From Thiomonas sp. (GTDB taxonomy: Bacteria; Pseudomonadota; Gammaproteobacteria; Burkholderiales; Burkholderiaceae_C), in assembly GCA_023255715.1 (NCBI GenBank), contig JAGDVQ010000128.1, positions 22,840-65,700 of the forward strand: 42,861 nucleotides of DNA, given 5' to 3'. The position numbers and the translations under genes were made by a program. Of the stretch, positions 1 through 8,852 are shown in pieces. Below the pieces are notes generated by a model that ran no database searches, was not told the origin of the DNA, and worked only from the letters and a program-made list of their open reading frames with translations. Within the stretch, counting starts at the first letter, position 1; each line of letters starts with the position of its first letter.

Positions 1-714
1 CAGCGCCTGGCCACCTTCGCCGCCGAGCGCTACGGTGGCGCCGCCGACGCGGTGCGCTTGCGCGGTGGACAGGTGCATGTCGGCGGCATCGCCCTGCCCT
101 TCGCCGATCTGGTGCAGCAGGCCTACGCGGCGCGGGTGCAGTTGTGGAGCGACGGCTTCTACGCCACGCCCGATCTGCACTGGGACGCCAAGACCCTCAC
201 TGGCCACCCGTTCTACTACTTCGCCTACGGCGCGGCGGCGAGCGAAGTGCTGGTGGACACCCTCACGGGCGAATGGCGGCTGCTGCGCGCCGACCTGCTG
301 CACGACGCCGGTCAGTCGCTCAACCCGGCCATCGACATCGGCCAGATCGAAGGGGCCTTCATCCAGGGCATGGGCTGGCTGACCATGGAAGAACTGGTGT
401 GGCATCCCAAGACCGGACTGCTGCTCACCCACGCCCCCAGCACTTACAAGATCCCCACAGCCAACGACTGCCCTGCGGTGCTGCGGACGGCCCTGTTCGA
501 CCATCCCAACCCCCAGCCCACCATCCACCGCTCCAAGGCCGTGGGCGAACCGCCACTGCTGCTGCCGTTCTCGGTGCTGCTGGCGATCCGCGATGCCATC
601 TCCTCAGTGGGAGAGCACCGCATCGACCCGCCGCTGCGCGCCCCGGCAACGCCCGAGGCCATTCTCGACGCGGTCGAGGCGGTGCGCGCGCAAGGCGCAG
701 CGGAGGCGACATGA
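1..714 (+). CDS. xdhB: xanthine dehydrogenase molybdopterin-binding subunit, C-terminal part (5' truncated by window edge)
   Basis: Reading frame 1 is open from the first base to the TGA at 712-714, giving about 237 residues of a protein whose start lies outside the window. The sequence matches the C-terminal half of the large molybdenum-cofactor subunit of xanthine dehydrogenases. It contains a GQIEGAFIQGMGWLTMEEL segment and, near residue 180 of the fragment, KAVGEPPLLLP, which carries the Glu that acts as active-site base in this family. The enzyme oxidises hypoxanthine and xanthine to urate in the cytoplasm. The stop overlaps the ATG of xdhC (ATGA), so the genes are probably translationally coupled. 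The ORF-track start at 52 is only an in-frame GTG, not the true start. The substrate is assigned from family and from the xdhC neighbour; another molybdenum hydroxylase is possible but less likely. Confidence 0.9.
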   Translation, partial: QRLATFAAERYGGAADAVRLRGGQVHVGGIALPFADLVQQAYAARVQLWSDGFYATPDLHWDAKTLTGHPFYYFAYGAAASEVLVDTLTGEWRLLRADLLHDAGQSLNPAIDIGQIEGAFIQGMGWLTMEELVWHPKTGLLLTHAPSTYKIPTANDCPAVLRTALFDHPNPQPTIHRSKAVGEPPLLLPFSVLLAIRDAISSVGEHRIDPPLRAPATPEAILDAVEAVRAQGAAEAT

Positions 715-1559
715 AACCGGAGCCGAACCCGGGTCTGCTGCAACAAGACGATGCACAACAGGCCCCTTGGGTGCGGGTCACCCTCAGCCGGGTGCGCGGC
801 TCCGCGCCGCGTGAACAGGGTGCGTGCATGCTGGTTGGCGCCACGCGCACGAGCGGCAGCATTGGCGGCGGGCATCTGGAATTCCGCGCCATCGCGACCG
901 CGCGGCAGTTGCGCGCGCGCTGGATCGCGAGCGAGCCGCCCGTGCCGCATGTGGAAAGCCACGCGCTCGGCCCCGCACTCGGGCAATGCTGCGGCGGCCA
1001 GGTCGAGCTGCACTACGAAATCGCCGCCAGCGCTGCGCTGCCCTCGCCCACTCCGCTGTTCCATCTGCAGCTCTTTGGTGCGGGTCATGTCGGCCGGGCG
1101 TTGGTGCGGGCACTGCGCCCGCTGCCCTGCCACATCGACTGGATCGACGAGCGCGAGCAGGAATTTCCGCCGGATGCCCTCGCTCCCGAGCCCGAGCACC
1201 CATGGACGTCCACCCTGCGCGCGCTGGCGGTGGACGCCCCCGAAGCCGAAATCGCCACCGCCCCGCCCGGCGCCTTCTATCTGGTGATGACCCACAGCCA
1301 CGATCTCGACTTTCGCCTGGGCGAAGTCATCCTGCGGCGATCAGACATTGGCTGGTTCGGACTGATCGGCTCGGCCACCAAGCGCGCGCGCTTCCTGCGC
1401 CGCTGGCGCGATCGCGGCGTTGCGGAAACCGCGCTGCAGCGGCTGGTCTGCCCGATCGGTATTTCCGGCATCGTCGGGAAGGCGCCAGAGATCATTGCCG
1501 CGTCGGTGGCGGCGCAGTTGCTGCTGGTGGCGTCCCAGATCCGCTCGTGCGCCGCCTGA
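711..1559 (+). CDS. xdhC: xanthine dehydrogenase accessory protein XdhC
   Basis: This gene encodes 282 residues. The start is the ATG at 711, overlapping the xdhB stop and preceded by GGAGG about four bases upstream. The longer track ORF from 144 runs through xdhB out of frame and is not real. Family-typical elements are GSIGGGHLEFRAIA, LGQCCGGQVELHYE with its paired cysteines, a Rossmann-type FGAGHVGRALVRAL near the middle, GLIGSATKRARFLRR, and the C-terminal GKAPEIIAASVAAQLL. XdhC proteins bind molybdenum cofactor, help its sulfuration and insert it into the XdhB apoprotein. Length is normal for the family. The gene is the last of the xdh operon; ilvD converges on it from the opposite strand with nine bases between the stops. 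Confidence 0.93.
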   Translation: MKPEPNPGLLQQDDAQQAPWVRVTLSRVRGSAPREQGACMLVGATRTSGSIGGGHLEFRAIATARQLRARWIASEPPVPHVESHALGPALGQCCGGQVELHYEIAASAALPSPTPLFHLQLFGAGHVGRALVRALRPLPCHIDWIDEREQEFPPDALAPEPEHPWTSTLRALAVDAPEAEIATAPPGAFYLVMTHSHDLDFRLGEVILRRSDIGWFGLIGSATKRARFLRRWRDRGVAETALQRLVCPIGISGIVGKAPEIIAASVAAQLLLVASQIRSCAA

Positions 1560-1568
1560 GCGGGCCGG

Positions 1569-3410
1569 TCAGTCCTTGAGCAACTCCGCGTTGCGCACCG
1601 CACCCTTGTCGGCGCTGGTCACCAGTTTGGCGTAAGCCCTGAGCGCCTGGCTGACCTTGCGTGCGCGCGGGGCAGCGGGCTTCCAGCCGCGGGCATCCTG
1701 CTCGGCGCGGCGGCGGGCCAGTTCCTCATCGCTCACATCCACGCGCACCACGCGGTTCGGAATGTCGATCACGATGCGATCGCCGGTGCGCACCAGACCG
1801 ATGGCGCCGCCTTCTGCCGCCTCGGGCGAGACATGGCCGATCGACAGCCCGGCGGTGCCACCGGAAAAACGCCCGTCGGTGATCAGCGCGCAGACCTTGC
1901 CCAGGCCCTTGGATTTGAGATAGCTCGTCGGGTAGAGCATTTCCTGCATGCCGGGGCCGCCGCGCGGGCCTTCGTAGCGGATGACCACCACGTCGCCCGG
2001 CTTGATCTGCCCGCCCAGAATGGCATCCACCGCCGCGTCCTGGCTTTCCAGCACCACCGCGGGGCCGGAGAAGGTGAGGATGCTCTTGTCCACCCCTGCG
2101 GTCTTGACGATGCAGCCGCGCTCGGCCAGATTGCCGAACAGCACGGCCAGACCGCCGTCTGTGCTGTAGGCGTGTTCCAGATTGCGGATGCAACCCGCCG
2201 CGCGGTCGAGGTCCAGCGTGTCATAGCGGCAGCTCTGCGAGAACGCCTTTGTGCTGCGCACCCCGGCGGGGCCGGCGCGGTAGAAAATCTGCACCGCATC
2301 GGCAGGCTGGCGCGCCACGTCCCAGGTGTCGAGCGCTGCCCCCAGCGTCGGCGCATGGACCGTGGGCACGCGGGTATCGAGCAGCCCGGCGCGATCGAGC
2401 TCGCCCAGAATGGCCATCACCCCCCCGGCGCGGTGCACGTCTTCGAGGTGGAAATGGCTGGATGGCGCAACCTTGCACAGCGTGGGCACCTTGCGCGACA
2501 GCCGGTCGATGTCGGCCATGCCAAAGTCCACGCCGCCTTCCTGTGCCGCAGCCAGGAGGTGCAGCACGGTATTGGTCGAGCCGCCCATCGCGATGTCCAG
2601 CGACATGGCGTTCTCGAACGCCGCCTTGCACGCAATGCTGCGCGGCAGCACGCTCTCGTCATTGCCTTCGTAGTAGCGCCGCGCCAGTTCGACGATGGTG
2701 CGCCCGGCACGGCGGAACAGTTGCTCGCGATCGGCATGCGTGGCCACCAGCGAGCCATTGCCCGGCAGCGACAGGCCCAGCGCCTCGGTCAGGCAGTTCA
2801 TCGAGTTGGCGGTGAACATGCCAGAGCACGAGCCGCAGGTCGGGCAGGCGGAACGTTCGATCGACTGCACATCGTCGTCCGACACCTTGTCGTCGGCGGC
2901 GGCGACCATCGCGTCGATCAGGTCGAGCGAAATCACCTTGCCGGCCAGCCGGGTTTTGCCAGCCTCCATCGGCCCGCCCGAGACGAACACCACCGGGATG
3001 TTCAGCCGCAGCGCGGCCATCAGCATGCCGGGGGTGATCTTGTCGCAGTTGGAAATGCACACCAGCGCGTCGGCGGTGTGTGCATTGCACATGTATTCGA
3101 CGCTGTCGGCAATGATGTCGCGCGACGGCAGGCTGTAGAGCATGCCGTCATGCCCCATCGCAATGCCGTCATCCACCGCAATGGTGTTGAACTCCTTGCC
3201 CACCCCGCCGGCCTTCTCGATTTCCTCGATGACCAACTGCCCGAGGTTCTGCAGATGCACATGGCCGGGGACGAACTGGGTGAAGGAATTGGCCACGGCA
3301 ATGATGGGCTTGCCGAAGTCGCCATCCTGCATGCCGGTGGCGCGCCACAGCGCGCGGGCCCCGGCCATGTTGCGGCCGGCTGTGCTGGTACGGGAACGGT
3401 AGGCGGGCAT
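1569..3410 (-). CDS. ilvD: dihydroxy-acid dehydratase IlvD
   Basis: This 613-residue protein has the usual length of the long IlvD class. It dehydrates 2,3-dihydroxy-isovalerate and 2,3-dihydroxy-3-methylvalerate, the third common step of valine and isoleucine synthesis. Iron-sulfur and active-site motifs are clear: [41 protein letters not shown], and the C-terminal [20 protein letters not shown]. The start at 3410 ([10 protein letters not shown]) has a CAGGAG ribosome-binding sequence about ten bases upstream. The related edd product is encoded at 29874-31730 in this window; the [11 protein letters not shown] motif and the branched-chain type N-terminus separate IlvD from it. A LysR-type regulator is transcribed divergently from the shared upstream region. 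Confidence 0.97.
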   Translation of the reverse strand: MPAYRSRTSTAGRNMAGARALWRATGMQDGDFGKPIIAVANSFTQFVPGHVHLQNLGQLVIEEIEKAGGVGKEFNTIAVDDGIAMGHDGMLYSLPSRDIIADSVEYMCNAHTADALVCISNCDKITPGMLMAALRLNIPVVFVSGGPMEAGKTRLAGKVISLDLIDAMVAAADDKVSDDDVQSIERSACPTCGSCSGMFTANSMNCLTEALGLSLPGNGSLVATHADREQLFRRAGRTIVELARRYYEGNDESVLPRSIACKAAFENAMSLDIAMGGSTNTVLHLLAAAQEGGVDFGMADIDRLSRKVPTLCKVAPSSHFHLEDVHRAGGVMAILGELDRAGLLDTRVPTVHAPTLGAALDTWDVARQPADAVQIFYRAGPAGVRSTKAFSQSCRYDTLDLDRAAGCIRNLEHAYSTDGGLAVLFGNLAERGCIVKTAGVDKSILTFSGPAVVLESQDAAVDAILGGQIKPGDVVVIRYEGPRGGPGMQEMLYPTSYLKSKGLGKVCALITDGRFSGGTAGLSIGHVSPEAAEGGAIGLVRTGDRIVIDIPNRVVRVDVSDEELARRRAEQDARGWKPAAPRARKVSQALRAYAKLVTSADKGAVRNAELLKD

Positions 3411-3517
3411 GGGGCGGTTCTCCTGCGTGGAATGATGGATACGGACCGAGATTGTCCGAACCCTCGGCTATATTGAACAATACATTTTCGATTGTGGCGC
3501 CATACGTCAGACGAATC
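3411..3517. promoter_or_regulatory. divergent ilvD / lysR control region with a small dyad
   Basis: The 107 bases between the ilvD and lysR starts must hold both promoters. A near-perfect dyad, TATTGAACAATA, lies at 3471-3482 and resembles the short inverted repeats bound by LysR-type regulators. A -10-like TATATT overlaps its left edge. Whether the adjacent LysR protein binds here is inference from the divergent arrangement only. Confidence 0.35.
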
Positions 3518-4417
3518 ATGGAACTGCGGCAGCTCCGGTACTTCATCACCATTGCGGAACAGGGCAGCTTCTCGCGGGCGGCCGAGCGACTGCATGTGTC
3601 GCAGCCCCCGCTGTCGACCCAGATCAAGGCGCTCGAGGATGAGCTCGGCGCGCGGCTGCTGGAGCGCAGCAATCGCGGCGTGGCGCTCACACCATCCGGG
3701 GCGGCCTTTTTCGAGGACATCCGCTCCGTTCTCGCCCAGCTGGAACACGCCGTGGGGCGGGTGCGGCAATGCGAGCGCGGCGATGTCGGCACGCTGTCCA
3801 TCGGCTTTGTCTCCATTGCCGACTTCGGCATCCTGCCCCCGACGCTCAAGAGTTTCCGCGCACACTACCCGCAGGTGGACGTGCAACTGCACGAACTCAC
3901 GACCGATGCCCAGATCCGCGAACTGCGCGCCGCAGAGCTCGATCTCGGCATCGGCCTTGCCCCGGTGGACGAACCTGGGTTGACCTTCACCAGCCTGCTG
4001 CACGAGCCACTGATCCTCGCCGCCCCGACGGCGCACCCCGCTGTGCAGAGCAGCGGCGCAGTCGATCTGCACGTCCTCGCCAAGGAACCTTTCATCGTGC
4101 CGCCCCGCAGCATCGGCCCCGGCCTGTACGACCTCACGCTCAGCCTGTGTCAGGCCGCCGGATTTGCGCCCCGCATCACCCAGCATGCGCGGCAGATGCA
4201 GACGGTCATCGGACTGGTCTCGTGCGGCATGGGCGTGGCCCTTGTGCCGGCCTCGCTGCGTCACCTCAAGCGTGCCGGCGTGCAGTACCGGCCACTGCTC
4301 GGCAAGCCTTCCACCATCGAGCTCGGCATCCTGCAGCCCATCCAGACGCCCAACCCCCTGCGGGACAACTTCATCCACAGCCTGCGCGAAGCGGCCCAGC
4401 GCCTGGCGCAGACGTGA
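3518..4417 (+). CDS. LysR-family transcriptional regulator
   Basis: This encodes 299 residues with the standard layout: an N-terminal winged helix-turn-helix (residues 1-60, MELRQLRYFITIAEQGSFSR and the recognition region HVSQPPLSTQIKALEDELG) followed by a LysR substrate-binding domain (about 90-295). The start chosen is the ATG at 3518, which gives the canonical MELRQLRYF opening. The track ORF begins 66 bases earlier at a TTG and would add a non-homologous 22-residue leader. The fold resembles the BenM/CatM/CbbR branch, but the effector cannot be read from sequence. It is divergent from ilvD, so control of ilvD or autoregulation is plausible but not shown. sodB follows on the same strand after about 100 bases with its own likely promoter. 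Confidence 0.92.
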   Translation: MELRQLRYFITIAEQGSFSRAAERLHVSQPPLSTQIKALEDELGARLLERSNRGVALTPSGAAFFEDIRSVLAQLEHAVGRVRQCERGDVGTLSIGFVSIADFGILPPTLKSFRAHYPQVDVQLHELTTDAQIRELRAAELDLGIGLAPVDEPGLTFTSLLHEPLILAAPTAHPAVQSSGAVDLHVLAKEPFIVPPRSIGPGLYDLTLSLCQAAGFAPRITQHARQMQTVIGLVSCGMGVALVPASLRHLKRAGVQYRPLLGKPSTIELGILQPIQTPNPLRDNFIHSLREAAQRLAQT

Positions 4418-4444
4418 GGGGGTGCGCAAGGCCATCCCATCCCT

Positions 4445-4475
4445 TTGAGCAGAATCAACACGCAATTCCTAGAAT
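4445..4475 (+). promoter_or_regulatory. putative sigma-70 promoter of sodB
   Basis: TTGAGC (4445-4450) and TAGAAT (4470-4475) are separated by 19 bases, about 46 bases before the sodB start. The -10 element is good, but the spacing is longer than the 17-base optimum, so the -35 assignment is tentative. Confidence 0.4.
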
Positions 4476-4520
4476 ACCGATCTGGACCCGTGCAACCGCC
4501 ACTCACTCAAGGAGAAGCCC

Positions 4521-5102
4521 ATGCAACACGAACTGCCCCCCCTGCCCTTCGCTCCCGACGCGCTCGCACCGCACATGTCGCGCGAGACGCTGGAATACCA
4601 CCACGGCAAGCACCATCAGGCGTATGTCAACAACACCAACAATCTGATCAAAGGCACCGAGTTCGAGTCCATGCCGCTCGAAGACATCATCAAGAAATCC
4701 AGCGGCGGCATTTTCAATAACAGCGCCCAGGTGTGGAACCACACTTTCTTCTGGAACTGCCTCAAACCCAACGGGGGCGGCGAGCCCAAGGGCGCGCTGG
4801 CTGCGGCGATCAACGCCAAGTGGGGCAGCTACGCCGCGTTCAAGGAAGCGTTCCACAAATCTGCCGTCGGCAATTTCGGCTCCGGCTGGACCTGGCTGGT
4901 CAAAAAGCCCGACGGCACGGTGGACATCGTCAACACGTCGAACGGCCAAACCCCGCTGACCACTGCCGACAAGGCCCTGCTCACGGTCGACGTGTGGGAG
5001 CACGCCTATTACATCGACTACCGCAACCGTCGCCCTGACTTTGTCACCACCTTTCTCGACAAACTGGCGAACTGGGACTTTGCCGAGAAAAATTTCGGCT
5101 GA
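4521..5102 (+). CDS. sodB: superoxide dismutase [Fe]
   Basis: This 193-residue cytoplasmic enzyme converts superoxide to hydrogen peroxide and oxygen. All four metal ligands are present: His27 ([13 protein letters not shown]), His74 (WNHTFFW), Asp157 and His161 ([11 protein letters not shown]). Several features point to the iron-type SodB class rather than manganese SodA: the length, the [13 protein letters not shown] segment and [13 protein letters not shown]. Exact metal preference cannot be proven from sequence. AAGGAG lies eight bases before the ATG. The gene appears monocistronic, with its own promoter-like sequence upstream and a strong terminator 24 bases downstream. Confidence 0.97.
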   Translation: MQHELPPLPFAPDALAPHMSRETLEYHHGKHHQAYVNNTNNLIKGTEFESMPLEDIIKKSSGGIFNNSAQVWNHTFFWNCLKPNGGGEPKGALAAAINAKWGSYAAFKEAFHKSAVGNFGSGWTWLVKKPDGTVDIVNTSNGQTPLTTADKALLTVDVWEHAYYIDYRNRRPDFVTTFLDKLANWDFAEKNFG

Positions 5103-5125
5103 GCTGCGCTGACAGTGCTCGAAAG

Positions 5126-5147
5126 GCCCGCTGATGCGGGCTTTTTT
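5126..5147 (+). terminator. rho-independent terminator after sodB
   Basis: A perfect six-base-pair stem (GCCCGC / GCGGGC) with a TGAT loop is followed directly by six T residues. It sits 24 bases after the sodB stop. Confidence 0.9.
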
Positions 5148-5302
5148 CTGCCCGGTCTGAAGATTCTTGCCGAGTGTTCACACCGTTGATCAGGTTTCTT
5201 GCACTCGATTACATTGGAATCATTCAAGCAGGCCGTGCAGTCCCTCCGCGCTGTGTTTCGCGTGGATCGCACAAACGGTTCACATTCCCACAGCCAACCG
5301 TC

Positions 5303-7435
5303 ATGTCGACTCTCCCCCTGCGCACCTTGCCGCTTGCCGCAACCCTGCCGCCCGACTGGCGCGAGCAGGTTCGCGCCGCATTCCACGCCACCTTCGATCG
5401 CTACGAGTCGCTGTTTCAACTGCTGCAAGGCGACGAGGCGTATTTCAAAAAACCCATCGCGCTGCGTCACCCGCTGATTTTCTACCTCGGCCACACCGCC
5501 ACCTTTTTCATCAACAAGTTCGTCCTCGCCGGGATCCTTGAGCAACGCATCGACCCGCAGCTGGAGTCGATGTTCGCAGTCGGCGTCGACGAAATGAGCT
5601 GGGACGATCTGGACGAGGCGCACTACGACTGGCCGCCGGTGCAGGCGGTCTGGGACTACCGGGCCAGGGCGCGCGAGCTGATCGACGGCGTCATCTCCCG
5701 CCTGCCGCTCGACCTGAGCGACGGCTGGTGGAACAGCCCCTGGTGGGTGGTGATGATGGGGATCGAGCACGAGCGCATCCATTTGGAGACCTCCTCGGTG
5801 CTGATCCGCCAGCACGCGCTGCGCTACGTCAAGCCGCATCCGGACTGGCAGCCTTGCCGCGATGCCGGCGAGCCGCCCCAGCCCGAGCTGGTGCCGATCG
5901 CCGCGCGGCAGTTTCGCCTCGGGCGCGACCGGCGCGACCCGCAGTTCTACGGCTGGGACAATGAATTCGGCGTGCACGAGGCGCGCACCGCAGCGTTTCA
6001 AACCGGGCGCACCCTGGTGTCCAACCGCGAATTCCTCGCTTTTGTCGAGGCCGGCGCCTACCGCGACGACGCCGTCTGGAGCGAAGAAGGGCTGGCTTGG
6101 CGGCGCTTCGCCCAGGCCGAACATCCGACCTTCTGGGTGCGCGGCGCGGACGGCTGGCGGCTGCGCCTGCTCGCCGAGGAAGTGCCGATGCCGTGGGACT
6201 GGCCGGTCGAGACCAATTTTCACGAGGCCAAGGCGTTTTGCAACTGGATGGCGCGGCAAACCGGCCTGCCGTACCGTTTGCCCACCGAGGACGAATGGCA
6301 CGCGATTCGGCTGCAGGCCGGCGTGCCCGATGCGCCGCAACCCGTGCCCGCGGCGGCAAACATCGAGCTCGACCATTTCGCCTCCAGCTGCCCGGTGACG
6401 CGGTTTGCGCACGGCGAGCTGTTCGACGTCATCGGCAACGTCTGGCAGTGGTGCGAGACCTGCACCTACCCGTTCGACGGCTTCGAGGTGCACCCGGTGT
6501 ACGACGACTTCACCACTCCGACCTTCGACGACCGCCACGCGATCCTCAAAGGCGGATCGTGGATTTCCTGCGGCAATGAAGCGCTGCCTGGATCGCGCTA
6601 TGCATTCCGCCGGCACTTTTTCCAGCACGCCGGGTTTCGCTACGTGATCAGCGACGCGCCGGTGCCGCAGCTGGCAAGCAGCTATTACGAAACCGACGCG
6701 CAGGTCGCGCAATACTGCGAGTTTCACTGGGGTCAGGAATATTTTGGCGTGCCCAACTTCCCCAAGGCGCTTGCCGAGTCGTGCGTGCAGGCGATGCAAG
6801 GCCAGCCGATGCGCCGCGCGCTCGACCTGGGCTGCGCCACCGGCCGGGCGAGCTTCGAGCTGGCGCGACATTTCGAGCACGTGACGGGAATCGATTTTTC
6901 CGCGCGTTTCATCGGCATCGGCCATCAGCTCGCTGCGCAGGGGCGTATTCGCTACACCCTGTTCGATGAAGGCGAGCTCGCCAGTTACCACGAGCATGGC
7001 CTGGCCGAACACGGTCTGAGCGATTGCGTCGCGCGCACCGAATTTTTCCAGGGCGATGCGTGCAATCTCAAACCGGTCTACACCGGTTACGACCTCATCC
7101 TCGCCGCCAACCTGATCGACCGGCTTTACGAGCCGGCGCTGTTTTTGCGCGAGGTGCACCAGCGCATCGTCCCCGGCGGACTGCTTGCGATCACCTCGCC
7201 CTATACCTGGCTGACCGAATTCACCAAGCGCGAACACTGGATCGGCGGTTTCAAAAAGGACGGCGAAAACTTCACCACCCTCGACGGCCTGCACGCGCTG
7301 CTCGATGCGCACTTCGAGCGCATCGCGCCGCCACGCGACCTGCCCTTCGTCATCCGCGAGACCGCACGCAAGTTCCAGCACAGTCTCTCGCAGCTCACGC
7401 TGTGGCGGCGCCGCACCGATCCGGGGAGCGCATAG
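5303..7435 (+). CDS. ovoA: 5-histidylcysteine sulfoxide synthase / mercaptohistidine methyltransferase OvoA
   Basis: This 710-residue protein has the three-part OvoA layout. Residues about 1-180 form a DinB-like domain. Residues about 190-450 form a formylglycine-generating-enzyme (sulfatase-modifying) domain, with GNVWQWCETCTYPFDG and GGSWISCGNEALPGSRYAFR. Residues about 490-710 form a SAM methyltransferase, with ALDLGCATGRASFELARHF. Probable iron ligands are His64, His156 and His160, the latter two in the OvoA-type HERIHLE motif. OvoA joins cysteine to the histidine imidazole C5 using oxygen, and its C-terminal domain later N-methylates 5-thiohistidine to ovothiol. The ATG at 5303 is preferred over the track start at 5174, whose 43-residue leader is not family-like. 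No OvoB-type lyase gene is in the window. The stop overlaps the next gene's start by one base. Confidence 0.92.
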   Translation: MSTLPLRTLPLAATLPPDWREQVRAAFHATFDRYESLFQLLQGDEAYFKKPIALRHPLIFYLGHTATFFINKFVLAGILEQRIDPQLESMFAVGVDEMSWDDLDEAHYDWPPVQAVWDYRARARELIDGVISRLPLDLSDGWWNSPWWVVMMGIEHERIHLETSSVLIRQHALRYVKPHPDWQPCRDAGEPPQPELVPIAARQFRLGRDRRDPQFYGWDNEFGVHEARTAAFQTGRTLVSNREFLAFVEAGAYRDDAVWSEEGLAWRRFAQAEHPTFWVRGADGWRLRLLAEEVPMPWDWPVETNFHEAKAFCNWMARQTGLPYRLPTEDEWHAIRLQAGVPDAPQPVPAAANIELDHFASSCPVTRFAHGELFDVIGNVWQWCETCTYPFDGFEVHPVYDDFTTPTFDDRHAILKGGSWISCGNEALPGSRYAFRRHFFQHAGFRYVISDAPVPQLASSYYETDAQVAQYCEFHWGQEYFGVPNFPKALAESCVQAMQGQPMRRALDLGCATGRASFELARHFEHVTGIDFSARFIGIGHQLAAQGRIRYTLFDEGELASYHEHGLAEHGLSDCVARTEFFQGDACNLKPVYTGYDLILAANLIDRLYEPALFLREVHQRIVPGGLLAITSPYTWLTEFTKREHWIGGFKKDGENFTTLDGLHALLDAHFERIAPPRDLPFVIRETARKFQHSLSQLTLWRRRTDPGSA

Positions 7436-8541
7436 TGACCGCGCCCGACATGGCCGACCGCGCGCAAGGCGCGCTGCTCGGCGCGTTCATCGGCGAGGCG
7501 CTGGGCGTCGGCCCGCACTGGGTGTACGACCTCGACCAGCTGCGCGCCGATTTCGGCCCATGGATCGACGACTACACCGCGCCACGCCCGGGGCGCTACC
7601 ACGCCGGATTGCGCGCGGGCGACTCGTCGCAGCCCGGCTTTTTGCTTGAACTCACACTGCAAAGCCTGGTGGCATGCGGCGGATACGATGAGACCGACTT
7701 TTGCCGGCGCATCGACACCGAGTTTTTCCCGCTGATCGACGGCACGCCGCACAGCGGCCCCGGCGGCTACACCAGCCAGTCGATGCGCGAGGCCTGGCGC
7801 AAGCGGGTGCAGCAGGGTCTGCCCTGGGGTCGGGTCGGCGGTCTGGCTGACAACACCGAGGCCGCCGAGCGCACGCTGGCGATCGCGGTGCGCTATGCCC
7901 CCGATCTGGGCGCAGTCGCCCGGCATGTCGCAGCCAACGCGGCATTGACCCAGATCGATCCGACCGTGCTGGCGATGACCACCGCCTACGGCTGTGTGCT
8001 CGCGCTGCTGGTGCAGGGCGAGCCACTCGATGCGGCGATTTCCGCCAAACTGCTCGCCCGCGTGCACCGCGGCGAGCTGCCGTTTCACCACGTCACCGAT
8101 GCCGCGCTGGACGCAGTTCCGACGGGCGCCGAGCGCACGGCGCAGCCGGGCGAGTTCGCCTCGCCCGATGCGCTGCTCACCGCGGGAAGCATTGCGCGCG
8201 CGGCGCACGACCCCGATGTGCGCATCGACCCGGCGTGGAAAGTGTCGCTTGTCTACGGCATGCCGTGCGCGGTCTATCACCAATTCCCTGCGGCCTACTA
8301 TCTCGCCGCGCGCTTTGCCGACGATTTCGAAAGCGCCGTGCTGCACGCGGTCAACGGCGGCGGGCAAAACCAGGCGCGCGCGATGCTCACCGGCGCGCTG
8401 CTTGGTGCGCAGGTCGGACTGTCAGGAATCCCGCAGCGCTTCATCGACGGCTTGTTGTGCGCGCCGCGCGTGCTGCCGCTGAGCGCACGGCTTGCCGAGC
8501 AAGTCACACGCGCAAGCAAGCTGACACCCCGCGCACCCTGA
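7435..8541 (+). CDS. ADP-ribosylglycohydrolase-fold protein (J1-crystallin-like), metal motifs degenerate
   Basis: This encodes about 368 residues. The likely start is the GTG at 7435, sharing its G with the ovoA TAG stop (TAGTG); an ATG five codons later is the alternative. The N-terminal GALLGAFIGEALGVGPHWVYD and C-terminal NGGGQNQARAMLTGALLGA are recognisable as the two hallmark regions of the ADP-ribosylglycohydrolase (DraG/ARH/J1-crystallin) fold. In active DraG/ARH enzymes these surround TDD and DTD-type aspartates that bind two magnesium ions. Here the first site reads AGDSSQPG (residues 61-68) and the second GGGQNQAR (308-315), so most of those acidic ligands are absent. Removal of ADP-ribose is therefore doubtful. 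Tight coupling to ovoA suggests a role connected to ovothiol, which is inference. Confidence 0.8.
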   Translation: MTAPDMADRAQGALLGAFIGEALGVGPHWVYDLDQLRADFGPWIDDYTAPRPGRYHAGLRAGDSSQPGFLLELTLQSLVACGGYDETDFCRRIDTEFFPLIDGTPHSGPGGYTSQSMREAWRKRVQQGLPWGRVGGLADNTEAAERTLAIAVRYAPDLGAVARHVAANAALTQIDPTVLAMTTAYGCVLALLVQGEPLDAAISAKLLARVHRGELPFHHVTDAALDAVPTGAERTAQPGEFASPDALLTAGSIARAAHDPDVRIDPAWKVSLVYGMPCAVYHQFPAAYYLAARFADDFESAVLHAVNGGGQNQARAMLTGALLGAQVGLSGIPQRFIDGLLCAPRVLPLSARLAEQVTRASKLTPRAP

Positions 8542-8675
8542 CGCGCCCGCTGGGGATGGTGTTCAAAATCGCCTGAACGCCGCTGCGACGGAACCATGAA
8601 GGCCAGGAGATGATTTCTGTCAGGGGTTGCATCCCGCCAAATCCCTACATGGCCCCTACACGAACGCCGCGCAAC

Positions 8676-8701
8676 AAAAAGCCCCGCGGGTGCGGCGGGG
8701 C
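8676..8701 (-). terminator. rho-independent terminator downstream of tRNA-His
   Basis: On the minus strand a perfect seven-base-pair GC stem (GCCCCGC / GCGGGGC, seven-base loop) is followed by five T residues (five A on the plus strand at 8676-8680). It lies 17 bases beyond the tRNA-His 3' end and probably ends the hupB/ppiD/tRNA transcription unit. Confidence 0.88.
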
Positions 8702-8718
8702 TAAGTGTTTGAATTCAT

Positions 8719-8795
8719 TGGGGTGGCTGATGGGACTCGAACCCACGACAACAGGAATCACAATCCTGGACTCTACCAACTGAGCTACAGCCACC
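8719..8795 (-). tRNA. tRNA-His (anticodon GTG)
   Basis: The minus strand folds into a complete cloverleaf. The acceptor stem is GTGGCTG / CAGCCAC, the D arm is AGCTCAGTTGGTAGAG, and the anticodon loop is TTGTGAT with anticodon GTG. The T arm contains GGTTCGAGTCC, and the 3' CCA is encoded. The extra G at -1 (position 8795) facing C73 is the hallmark identity element of tRNA-His. The gene lies 57 bases downstream of ppiD on the same strand and is followed by a strong terminator. Confidence 0.97.
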
Positions 8796-8852
8796 ACAGA
8801 AAAACGAACATTCTACACCAGAGCGACTTGCTGGCCTGGTGCGACGAGTGGG

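Noticed and set aside
1833-3476. 547-residue plus-strand ORF opposite ilvD
   Set aside because: Shadow frame of ilvD; the minus-strand protein has all family motifs.
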